Shown here: one piece after another, positions 47,162 to 55,900 of the stretch
Layout of the letters: each line of letters starts with the position of its first letter
Position numbering within the stretch: the stretch's first letter is position 1
Assembly (NCBI RefSeq): GCF_000469585.1
Contig: NZ_KI273144.1
Coordinates: forward strand, 108,753 to 172,752
Reading direction: 5' to 3'
Length of the DNA: 64,000 nucleotides
Origin: Chrysiogenes arsenatis DSM 11915
GTDB taxonomy: Bacteria; Chrysiogenota; Chrysiogenetes; Chrysiogenales; Chrysiogenaceae
Position numbers and translations under genes: made by a program
Notes under the pieces: generated by a model
The model's input: only the letters and a program-made list of their open reading frames with translations
Told to the model about the DNA's origin: nothing
Database searches by the model: none

Positions 47162-47535
47162 AGCACACCCTCCCGCAAGTAATCGGGAAGACTCTACACT
47201 TTTTCGCGCAATAAAAGAAATAAAATCACACTTTTATGCGCGTAAAAATGCAGATATGAAATATTTGAGGTGTAGAAAAAGCGCTATAGTACCAGCAGTG
47301 TAAAAAACGGACTCAAGCTTTTGTCACGCGCAGGAAAACTTAAATATCAATATTATAAGGCGTTGTCGCTCTCACCCGTCATCTCGAACGAAGTGAGAGA
47401 TCCAGATTTCTCCTCGCAGTGCTCGTCGAAATGACACGGGAATCAACTAGGCGGAAATAATAATTACCACTTTTAAATTAAATCGGACAGTTTCATTCTC
47501 GCTTTCCCGTAAAAGCCATGTCCCATTTTAGAAGA
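47162..47535 (-). other. Intergenic region between zeta-type toxin and AAA ATPase genes
   Basis: A 374-bp AT-rich stretch with no gene that I can support. It contains copy B of the dispersed palindromic repeat (47375-47440). The remainder is low-complexity and carries no clear hairpin terminator. Confidence 0.6.
47375..47440 (+). repeat. Dispersed palindromic repeat, copy B
   Basis: Same orientation as copy A: CCCGTCATCTCGAACG, GTGAGAGATCC, AGATTTCTCCTCGC, then GTCGAAATGACACGGG. It lies downstream of the zeta-type toxin gene. Confidence 0.85.
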
Positions 47536-48234
47536 TCACCAGCTCGCAATGCGTATTTTTGCACGATCCCATTTCTTCAGAAGAGCTTCTACAAACCATT
47601 CATGATCAAATTTGTAAAAATCTTTCTCTGATATGTCAAGGTAGCCATCTGGAGTAATCTCTGCGAAGTGAATAGAATTTTCATGCGAGTTATCGAACAG
47701 ATAAACCCGTTTGCACTTTACCGCCATGTCAAAAAGGTGCAATAAGCTCTTTCTGTGGCGTTCCACTATTTTTTCCTGCGGCACGTCGTGCCCACCATTA
47801 TCCACCCGCTGGCGCACACGCTCTATATTGCGTTCGGGATCTGAAATACAAATATAGTAGAGATAAACTTCGTAACCACTTTTTATAGCGCGATCAACAA
47901 AATCCAAATGCCGCTTATCACTCATCACGGACTCGCACGTCATAGAAAGGCCAAGCTCAACCCAATCTTCGCGAAGGCCAAGGGATACATTTTGAGCAAG
48001 AATGGCAGCAAATATATTTTCAAAATTCGAGGAAAATTCTTTTGGTTTACGGTCACTCCCAACAAAGCCCCTCTCATTGTACATGCCATCTATAATTGCA
48101 TTTATTGAAATATGGCGCGCAATATCATCCGGGTTCAGATATTGCCCAAGTGGTATGTTTTTTCGAATCAACTCCTTTGTCAGCGTTGTTTTTCCAGAGC
48201 CATTCGGGCCAGCAACCAGCCTTAATCTTGGCAC
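47536..48234 (-). CDS. Zeta-toxin-like P-loop kinase
   Basis: A 232-residue P-loop protein of the zeta toxin / UDP-GlcNAc kinase-like group. Walker A is AGPNGSGKTTLTK (about 8-20), NPDDIARHI is a typical zeta motif, and LSMTCESVMS (about 98-107) precedes a kinase-like lid with RVRQRVDNGGHDVP and RHRKSL. Zeta toxins phosphorylate UDP-GlcNAc and block peptidoglycan synthesis; whether this one does is inferred. The start overlaps an 84-residue upstream gene by 13 bp, the order and coupling of a toxin-antitoxin unit. Confidence 0.78.
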   Translation of the reverse strand: MPRLRLVAGPNGSGKTTLTKELIRKNIPLGQYLNPDDIARHISINAIIDGMYNERGFVGSDRKPKEFSSNFENIFAAILAQNVSLGLREDWVELGLSMTCESVMSDKRHLDFVDRAIKSGYEVYLYYICISDPERNIERVRQRVDNGGHDVPQEKIVERHRKSLLHLFDMAVKCKRVYLFDNSHENSIHFAEITPDGYLDISEKDFYKFDHEWFVEALLKKWDRAKIRIASW

Positions 48235-48476
48235 AAGTACTCCCGCAGATTAAAAGGCTTTTTTGCCTGCAGTTTACGCACCTTGACGATCCCGTTCGCA
48301 GGTGTCTTTTTGACAAGGTAGCCATCACGCTCAAAAAGCACCGGAACATCAGCCGATAAACTCTGCTGAATAGCATGGCGCGAAGCCTCGCTGGCAATGC
48401 GTGTTAGCGTCCGATTGTCTTCCATTGGTTCTTTGCGACTATGCTTGCGGATTACTTTCAGATTATTTTTTTTCAT
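48222..48476 (-). CDS. Small partner of the zeta-like toxin (putative antitoxin)
   Basis: An 84-residue basic protein with no family that I can name. It begins MKKNNLKVIRKHSRKEP. It contains a short helical stretch (RIASEASRHAIQQSL) and a beta-type end (FERDGYLVKKTPANGIVKVR). ATG 48476 has a strong GGAGG 7 nt upstream, whereas a longer frame starting at 48599 does not. It overlaps the toxin by 13 bp. Putative antitoxin only by position and size. Confidence 0.6.
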   Translation of the reverse strand: MKKNNLKVIRKHSRKEPMEDNRTLTRIASEASRHAIQQSLSADVPVLFERDGYLVKKTPANGIVKVRKLQAKKPFNLREYLCQD

Positions 48477-48608
48477 CGCATTACCTCCGAACTGTTGAAG
48501 GATGTTATAGAGAAATTCAGGGTTCTTTTTTCGATTAACATTTGCAACAGCGGCACGCAAAGTGATTCCGGTGGATGAAGGACACAAACTGATTGCCATT
48601 GAACGTAA

Positions 48609-49193
48609 TCATTGTCCGAACTCTGACAACAAATGCCCCATCTTTTTCGCCTTAGTCTCCAAGTAAGGCTTAGTGTCCTCTGTCGAATCAATCTCTAAGG
48701 GTACTCTATCCACATCAATTCCTGCGCTTGTTAGCCCTTCAATCTTCCGAGGATTATTGGTTAGAAGCTGTATCTTTTCGAGACGGAAATGCTTGATTAC
48801 TTCAGAGACCCGAAGATACTCCCTTGGGTCTTGAAGTAACCCAAGCTTCCTATAGGCGTCAGATGTATCAAGGCCTTCCTGCTCGCCAAGCGCCATACCT
48901 CTCAACTTGTTCAAAAGGCCTGCACCTCTGCCATCGCAGAGCATATAAATCAAATAGCCACCATTTTCAGCAATAAGTCTTTGGCTCTTCGAAAGCTGAG
49001 CATGACAGTCGCAGTCTAAGCTGCGAAAAATCTCCGCCGAATAACATGCGCTCTGCACTCGAACTAGTGGCGCACCCGAGAATTGATCGTTTTCAAGAAC
49101 CAAAATGTTGTCTTCTTCATGCAGACCCCAAGAGAAGCAATGAAATCTGAACTCACCAAATCTTGTTTTGAGATTCGTTGACGAATGCTTCAT
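48609..49193 (-). CDS. Divergent GTP cyclohydrolase II (RibA-like)
   Basis: A 194-residue protein homologous to GTP cyclohydrolase II, which opens the imidazole ring of GTP. It keeps the zinc ligands Cys50, Cys61 and Cys63 (QSAC, LDCDC), GLLNK, Asp122/Arg124 (DPREY), Thr145 and Lys150 (TNNPRK), and ends KAKKMGHLL as E. coli RibA does. Changes: RVHSEC is RVQSAC, QEGR is CDGR, and the Tyr equivalent to E. coli Tyr105 is Met100. The Tyr-to-Met change is known to alter the product in a Streptomyces homologue. There is no RibB domain and no other rib gene nearby. It follows the SLATT-like gene by 14 bp, with AAGGTGGG before ATG 49193. Confidence 0.87.
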   Translation of the reverse strand: MKHSSTNLKTRFGEFRFHCFSWGLHEEDNILVLENDQFSGAPLVRVQSACYSAEIFRSLDCDCHAQLSKSQRLIAENGGYLIYMLCDGRGAGLLNKLRGMALGEQEGLDTSDAYRKLGLLQDPREYLRVSEVIKHFRLEKIQLLTNNPRKIEGLTSAGIDVDRVPLEIDSTEDTKPYLETKAKKMGHLLSEFGQ

Positions 49194-49207
49194 GTTATAT
49201 TCCCACC

Positions 49208-49705
49208 TTATCCCATATTTTCGGGACTTGGAACCATTGGAAGCCACTCATAGTGTGCATCCAAAGCGATCTTTGTGACGTTTTCAACTAACATTTTATC
49301 TGGACTCTCAGCCTCGGCGTAGCCTCCCACTGAAAAGCGGTACTTTTGCAGGTTGTCTTCAAGTTTTCTTTGTGAGGTTCGATACAGTGACCAAAGTTGC
49401 TGCGGCTTACGCAGCTGTAGCCAGCCGGTTGAAAAAGCAACGCACGCAGAGAGTATGCTCGGAATTACCTTTTCCAGCCAGAACGTAGCACAAGCCCACC
49501 CAAGAGCCTCAGCAATGCCAGACCCCAGAGCTATAAAAAACGGCGCGAACAGCGCTCCCCCCATTGAAAACCAAAAGCACAGCATTGATTCACTTTTATT
49601 GTGTGAGGCCTTTTCTTCAAAACCCCTAATAACCGCCAAACAAAATTCTTCCGCAGTCTGTGGTTTTGTTTCGGACTGCGACGGTTGTTTCCTTCTTTTC
49701 CACAT
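49208..49705 (-). CDS. Two-TM SLATT/DUF4231-like membrane protein
   Basis: A 165-residue membrane protein that fits the SLATT (DUF4231-type) two-helix effector pattern. TM1 is about 42-63 (CFWFSMGGALFAPFF). TM2 is about 79-98 (VIPSILSACVAFSTGWL). After TM2 comes the family-like WSLYRTSQRKLEDNLQKYRF helix and a cytosolic tail. SLATT proteins are predicted pore-forming effectors in nucleotide-signal conflict systems. ATG 49705 has GGAGAGGAG upstream. It leads a two-gene unit with the GTP cyclohydrolase II-like enzyme. Family assignment is by pattern; no catalytic residue is expected. Confidence 0.62.
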   Translation of the reverse strand: MWKRRKQPSQSETKPQTAEEFCLAVIRGFEEKASHNKSESMLCFWFSMGGALFAPFFIALGSGIAEALGWACATFWLEKVIPSILSACVAFSTGWLQLRKPQQLWSLYRTSQRKLEDNLQKYRFSVGGYAEAESPDKMLVENVTKIALDAHYEWLPMVPSPENMG

Positions 49706-50017
49706 CAAAACGCTCCTCTCCACTGCTCATCGCGTATAACATGCCCCTATGCTTGGAAAATTTTCGATCTATCGTAATATTCAAGCGCCAAACATGGAAA
49801 ACTCACGTGTCCACCTTCCATATTTACTCAACCGACCCGGTTTCTATTTATCCCGATGATATGAGCAAAACACCGAAAACCCGAACTTCACGTGACCCCC
49901 TCTCGCCAATCCACACCACCATTTATAGCACAACATCCAAGCGCTATCACCCATCTTCTGTGTCATTCCTACTGTCGCCACAGCCATCGTTACCTACTGC
50001 ACTTTCTTCTCCCCAAC

Positions 50018-50947
50018 TCACGCGCCCCGATAAAACTCCCCGTCACGCTGCAATACGCCGCTCTCCACCAGCGTTTGCAGCACTTCGCGCAGCGAGCCTC
50101 GCTCCGCGCCGATGGCGCTCACCATGTCTTCTTCAGTCGAAGGGCGCAACGTTACCAGGGCAATCACGCGGTGGCGCAGCTCGTCCTGGTCGATGCTTTC
50201 CACTGCACTCGCGGCGTAGCTCCGCGTGGGCATGGTGGCGGTGTCAAAAAATCGTGCTAGTTCCGCCATCCGTTCGGGGCGGAGGGGTTGCAGTTCGTGG
50301 CAGGTGCCGGGGCGGTCGAGGGTATGCACCTGCACAAGGGTGTGGCGGATGGTGCGGCAAGCGTCGGCAATGCGCTGCACTTCGGCGTTATCGTCATTGA
50401 CTCCCGGCAACAGGAGCACTTCAAGTTGTATTTCACCTTCAAACTGCTGTGAAAATTCGCGGAGGGCGTCGATGATGGCGCTGGCGCTGGTGCCAGCAGC
50501 GGGGCGGTTGATCTGTTCAAATACTTCTTGGGTAACGGCATCAAGCGAGGGAACCACGAGATCAACCCGCGCAACTTCCGGCCAAACCGCACGATCGGTG
50601 AGGAGTGTGCCATTGGTCAGCAGGCACACGCGGTAGGCGGGAAAATGTTTTTTGAGAAAGTGGACGATTTCGCCAAATCCGCTGTGCAGCAGGGGTTCAC
50701 CCGCTCCGGCAAAGGTAATGTAATTCAGCGCGGGTGCGGTGGCGAGGAACAACTCCAGCTCACGGCAGACCTCAGCGGTCGGCACATATTCGCGCCGCTC
50801 GGTCGTTAGTTCCGTCGTTGTGCCGCATTCACAGTAGATGCAATTTTCGGTGCAAACTTTGGCGGGAAAGAGGTTGATCCCCAGACTGCGGCCATAGCGC
50901 CGCGAATTGACTGGCCCAAAAAGGTGTTTCCAGCGCGGCGGGTTCAT
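50018..50947 (-). CDS. Radical SAM protein (COG0731-like)
   Basis: A 309-residue radical SAM protein. The cluster motif is CTENCIYCEC (first Cys about residue 32). GAGEPLLHSGF and LLTNGTLL are typical of the COG0731 group, related to wybutosine-type radical SAM proteins. The C-terminal part (about 250-305) looks like a winged-helix segment (GAERGSLREVLQTLVESGVLQRD). It overlaps bioD by 4 bp on the same strand, but no direct link to biotin is evident. Substrate unknown. Confidence 0.85.
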   Translation of the reverse strand: MNPPRWKHLFGPVNSRRYGRSLGINLFPAKVCTENCIYCECGTTTELTTERREYVPTAEVCRELELFLATAPALNYITFAGAGEPLLHSGFGEIVHFLKKHFPAYRVCLLTNGTLLTDRAVWPEVARVDLVVPSLDAVTQEVFEQINRPAAGTSASAIIDALREFSQQFEGEIQLEVLLLPGVNDDNAEVQRIADACRTIRHTLVQVHTLDRPGTCHELQPLRPERMAELARFFDTATMPTRSYAASAVESIDQDELRHRVIALVTLRPSTEEDMVSAIGAERGSLREVLQTLVESGVLQRDGEFYRGA

Positions 50948-51603
50948 GCATCAAGCTCAGCCAAAAGGTGAGCAACAACGTCGGGCATGTGGTCGGCCAG
51001 AAACACTTTGCCAGGATAGCATTCCGCAAGATACTGGAGGTTATGATCTCCCGGAGTGACTCTGCCAATCCGATTCAGAATAATTGCGGCCAGTGGGATT
51101 TTCTGTGATGCGAGGTAGTGGGCGGTCAATACGGTGCTGTTGATCACGCCGAGTTCATCTTTCGCAACGATGATAACGGGGCATTTGAGCGCGCGCGCCA
51201 GATCACCATACGTGCGGTGCGGCGTAATGGGCACGGCAATGCCGCCCGCCCCTTCGACAAGCAAAAAGTGACTTTCCAGTTGATGTCCGACCACGAAACG
51301 GCATACGCCATTAAAATCTGGCATTTCACCAACGGCTTGCGCGGCGTGGAGTGGTGACAGCGGAGCAAGATAGCCTTTGCCAAGGGCATCTTGCGTGCCG
51401 ATTTCTGGCGTCGACGCTTGGCCAAGCAGCGTGGCATCCCACTGTTTTTTGGCAACTTCTGACAGTCCTGATTCCAGCGGTTTTATACCGCGCACCACGG
51501 CGCGTGATCGCTGGCGTGCCACTTCACGCAATAATTCGCACCCGACCCAAGTTTTCCCAACGCTGGTATTGGTGCCAGTTACCAGCCACGTTAGCGCTGA
51601 CAT
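50944..51603 (-). CDS. bioD: Dethiobiotin synthetase
   Basis: ATP-dependent carboxylase that closes the ureido ring of dethiobiotin. The 219 residues match BioD. The P-loop is TGTNTSVGKTWV at the N-terminus, with LVEGAGGIAVPI around 113-124. It overlaps bioA by 13 bp, and the radical SAM gene follows with a 4-bp overlap. Confidence 0.95.
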   Translation of the reverse strand: MSALTWLVTGTNTSVGKTWVGCELLREVARQRSRAVVRGIKPLESGLSEVAKKQWDATLLGQASTPEIGTQDALGKGYLAPLSPLHAAQAVGEMPDFNGVCRFVVGHQLESHFLLVEGAGGIAVPITPHRTYGDLARALKCPVIIVAKDELGVINSTVLTAHYLASQKIPLAAIILNRIGRVTPGDHNLQYLAECYPGKVFLADHMPDVVAHLLAELDA

Positions 51604-52961
51604 ACGGCACCTATGGCTTGCGGCAACACCGCAAAAATGGAAGCGAGTTCATCACGCGACGTGACATGCGGTGGCATAATCACCAGCGTATCGCCCAATG
51701 GCCGCAGGAAAATTCCGCGCTCCGTTGCAGCGCGGCAGATATGGAATCCGGTACGATTTGCCAGCGGAAATGGCTCTTTGGTGGCGCGGTCGCGGACGAT
51801 TTCGACGCCACTCATCAAACCGCATTGGCGAATATTGCCCACGAAAGGGTTCTCACGCAGAAGCTGTTCTAAATGCTCGCGCAGCGCGGCTATCAGCGCG
51901 GTAACATGCTGCTGAAAAGGTACATCCATCATAGTAAGGTTCTCCAGTGCCACGGCGCAGGCCAGCGGGTGGCCGGTGTAAGTATGTCCATGATAAAAGG
52001 TTTTGAATGTCATGTAGTCATCGTAAAAGGCTTGATAAATTTCGTCGGTTACCAACGTGGCCGCCAGCGGCATGTAGCCGGCGGTGATCCCTTTCGAAAG
52101 GCACAGGATATCGGGCTCAACTCCTTCGTGATCAACGGCGAACGCGGGGCCAGTGCGGTAAAAACCGGTGGCCACTTCGTCGCAAATCAAAAGCACACCA
52201 GCTTTGCGGCAGGCATCGGCAATACGACGCAGCATGCCCGCCGGGTACGGGATCATCCCGCCTGCTCCTTGCATCATCGGTTCAATCACACATCCGGCAA
52301 ACTGGTCGCCTTCGCGCGTGAGGAGTTGTTCGAACGGCTCAAGACAGGCAAGGTTACACGTGGTGTTATCCGCACAACCAACCGGACAGCGATAGCAATA
52401 GGGGCTATTGATCGTCGCCGTGGGGAACAAGAGCGGCCCGTACGCGGCATGGAATAGATCAACGCCGCCGACACTCACGGCGCCAAGGGTATCGCCGTGA
52501 TAGGCGCTGGTCATTTTAATAAAGCGCTTGCGGGTATTTTTTTCGCCATGCAGATTCAGGAAGTATTGGTAGGCAATTTTCACCCCGACTTCAACGGCGG
52601 TAGAACCGTTATCGGAATAAAACACGCGAGTCAGATTTTGGGGCGTCATGGCGACCAGCGCTTCGGCCAGCTCAATCGCCAGCGGGTGGGTCAGGCCAAG
52701 CATGGTGGAGTGTTCGAGTGTAGCGGCTTGGCGCTGCAACGCGGCATTGAGACGTGGATGGGAATGGCCGTGGACGTTGCACCACATGGAGCTGACGCCG
52801 TCAAGTAAACGGTTGCCATCCATGTCGATCAGATACACCCCTTCACCACGAACGATCACACGCTGTTCAAGCGCGTCCCACTCTTTCATTTGAGTAAAAG
52901 GGTGCCAAAGTACGCGCTTATCGCGCTGATTCATGGAGAGCTGTGATGCGGAAAGTGTCAT
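51591..52961 (-). CDS. bioA: Adenosylmethionine-8-amino-7-oxononanoate aminotransferase
   Basis: PLP aminotransferase making 7,8-diaminopelargonic acid with SAM as amino donor. The 456 residues fit BioA. LWHPFTQMKEW at the N-terminus is a BioA landmark; the PLP lysine is in LSKGITAGYMPL, and HGHTYTGHPLACA follows. bioB, bioF and bioC are not in the window. It lies just downstream of the SNF2 gene on the same strand. Confidence 0.95.
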   Translation of the reverse strand: MTLSASQLSMNQRDKRVLWHPFTQMKEWDALEQRVIVRGEGVYLIDMDGNRLLDGVSSMWCNVHGHSHPRLNAALQRQAATLEHSTMLGLTHPLAIELAEALVAMTPQNLTRVFYSDNGSTAVEVGVKIAYQYFLNLHGEKNTRKRFIKMTSAYHGDTLGAVSVGGVDLFHAAYGPLLFPTATINSPYCYRCPVGCADNTTCNLACLEPFEQLLTREGDQFAGCVIEPMMQGAGGMIPYPAGMLRRIADACRKAGVLLICDEVATGFYRTGPAFAVDHEGVEPDILCLSKGITAGYMPLAATLVTDEIYQAFYDDYMTFKTFYHGHTYTGHPLACAVALENLTMMDVPFQQHVTALIAALREHLEQLLRENPFVGNIRQCGLMSGVEIVRDRATKEPFPLANRTGFHICRAATERGIFLRPLGDTLVIMPPHVTSRDELASIFAVLPQAIGAVCQR

Positions 52962-52971
52962 AGTGGTATCC

Positions 52972-55900
52972 TTATCCTGCGATTACGTTTTCAAATTCAA
53001 GGGGTTTGAGTAGATCCAGCAAGTCGGCGGACTCAATCTGCGCTGCCCCTTCACTGGCGTGATACATCCCCTGTGTCAGTACCTGTTTGCGCTCTTGCAA
53101 TGCCAGAATTTTCTCTTCCACGGTGTGTTCGGTTATGAGTTTATAGACAAAAACCGGCTTATCCTGCCCAATGCGGTACGCGCGATCCGTCGCTTGCTGC
53201 TCTACCGCTGGATTCCACCACGGGTCGTAATGAATGACGGTATCAGCCGCCGTGAGATTTAGTCCAGTTCCACCCGCTTTCAGGCTGATAAGAAAAACGC
53301 TGGCATCACCCTCCTGAAAGGCAGCGATGGCTTCTTCACGTTTGGTGGTCGATCCGGTCAGCAATGAATAGGAAATATCCCGCTTTTGCAATTCCGGCTC
53401 AATAAGATCAAGCATAGAGGTAAACTGGGAAAAAAGAAGGATTTTCCGTCCCTCTTCCACCATTTCCGGCAACATACTCAAAAGGAGCTCAAGTTTGGCC
53501 GACTGTGTCACTTTTTTAGCCCTTTCGAGTTTGACCAATCGCGGATCGCAACACACTTGGCGGAGTTTCAAGAGTGCGTCAAGAATCATAATTTGCGAAC
53601 GCGCGGTTCCCTTTTTCGATATTTCTTCGCGCACTTTGGCATCCATCGCTAAACGGACGGTTTCGTATAAATCACGCTGCGAACCTTCCAGTGCTACACT
53701 TTTGATAATTTCGGTTTTTTCGGGAAGTTCAGTCGCCACTTCTGCCTTGGTGCGGCGCAACAGAAAAGGGCGGACGCGACGGCGCAAAAGTTCTTTGCGG
53801 GTAAAGTCACTGTGATGTTCAATGGGGTTACGAAAAATCGTCGTAAAGCGTTTGTTGGTTCCCAGAAAGCCTGGCATCAGAAAGTGGAACATCGACCAAA
53901 GCTCGCCAAGGTGATTTTCCATCGGCGTACCAGTTAAGCAGAGGCGATGTTTAGCGCGCAGTTGATAAATGAGCTGCGTCGTTTTTGTTGTCGCGTTTTT
54001 AATCGATTGCGCTTCGTCAAGAATCAGATAGTTCCATTGAACCGCACGGATAGTCTCTTCATCACGCCGCACAAGGGCGTACGTTGTCACAACGATGTCA
54101 TACGTGCTGATGGAATCAAAATTCTCTTTGCGCTCCGCGCCATGCTGTATCAGTACACGCAGTTGTGGCGCAAAGCGTTCCGCTTCGCGTCGCCAATTGC
54201 TCATGAGGCTCGTTGGAGCGATAATCAGCGAAGGGCCTTGCAGCGTTCCATTTTCCTTGGCGTGCAACAGCAGCGCCAGCGCCTGAATGGTTTTGCCCAA
54301 CCCCATGTCATCGGCCAATATTCCACCGAAACCAAATTCACTCAGAAAATTCAGCCAACTCAACCCTTCGCGCTGATACGGACGAAGCTCGGCTCGGAGC
54401 CCTACTGGCGGTTGAACGTGCGCAATGCCGTTAAAGTCGTGAAACTTCTGCCGCATTTCGGCCATTTTTCTGCTGACTTTCCATTCCAGCGCAGGGTTGT
54501 TCAGCAAGTCATCAAGGAGCGAAATCCCTTGCGACGCATGGATAGCCAAGCTGCCATTTGTATCCAGCGCATCACGATTATAGAGTTCGATCAGAGTGTC
54601 AAGAATAGAACTGATGCGCGAAGATTCAATCTTTGCCCAACGGTCTTTTCCGATAGGAACGGCACAGTACTCTTGTTGCTTTATCCTTTCAGAAAATGGC
54701 GTTACGTCACTCATACCGCTCAAGAGGCGCACCAAGATCGGCAAAAGATTGACGGTCTCTTCGCCAATACGGATTCCAAGATTCAGCTCAAACCACTCGC
54801 TACTCTCTCCCTCTTCAAAAGTGCCAATCCATTCGTCAACTCCTTCAATCGTTAGGGCAAAAGAAGGATCAAAGGTGATGATCCATCCCAGTTCGCGCAA
54901 TTTTGGGACGTGGCTTTCGATAAATTCATTCCAGCGTTGGATGGCATCGAAATCGGTATTCGCGGCATACGCGAGTGTCAAATAGACGTTTTCATGATAG
55001 GGAATGGGGCCGTCATGCGCGCGCAGGGTTTCAACAATAGCCAATTCGGCGCTCTGGTCACGCAGAATACGGTAGCGTGCCTCAGCCGTTTTCCAAATCA
55101 TTTCCGATTCAAGCGGATCGATACCAATCACATGTGCGCCATAATGCACATTGAGCGAAGCGATACGCCTTTTCTCTTGACCACTTTCGGTCATTATAGA
55201 ACGAAATACCAGCTCTGGAACGGGTCGACAATTTTCCACCACTTCGAGCGCACGTTGTTTACCGGAAAGCGGGACTGGCACATCGGCTTCGCCGAAGAGT
55301 TCACTGATGACCTCGCTGACCCGCTCAGCTTCGCTGCGGGGGATTGCTGGCGCACGCAACAGCGCAAGGATTTGTTCCGAACACAAATCAGCCCGTTCGA
55401 GTTTGCCACACAATGGCGTTGCCAAAGCGTCGCGATAATAGAGCTGCGAATCAACCCAAAAATACTCCGTCATGGCCGGTTCGGCTGACATCTCAAACAC
55501 ATAATTTTTTTGTTCTTCACGCCACGCAAATGTTAAGCGGCGCGACTCACCGCGTGTGAGTGGCTTATCCATGCCACTCCACGCTTCAAACGTAACGTAA
55601 AAGAGCCGCTTGCTTTGGAGAAGTTTCTCAAACAGCAGTGGGGCTTTATCGCCTACCAGCCAATGCGAACGGGCACCGGTACGAGAGTACGACCCCGCAA
55701 CCTGAGGAATACGGTGGTACAGCAAACTGGCAATTTCGATATCAAGATCATCGTAAGCAAAGGTTTTTTTCTCTTTGATACCTAAAATTTTCTCAGGGGA
55801 GAGGTGTGTGATGTTTTTGCGGTAGATCCCATTGATAAGTTGTACCGCCTTCGCGCACGTCACCATTGCCACTGGGCGTTTATCGCTCAGGGTATCGACA

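Noticed and set aside
48477-48599. Longer N-terminus for the putative antitoxin, from ATG 48599.
   Set aside because: No ribosome site there, whereas ATG 48476 has GGAGG at good spacing.
53947-54855. Plus-strand open frame of 302 codons inside the SNF2 helicase gene.
   Set aside because: It is antisense to a conserved ATPase core with recognisable motifs; no ribosome site or family resemblance.
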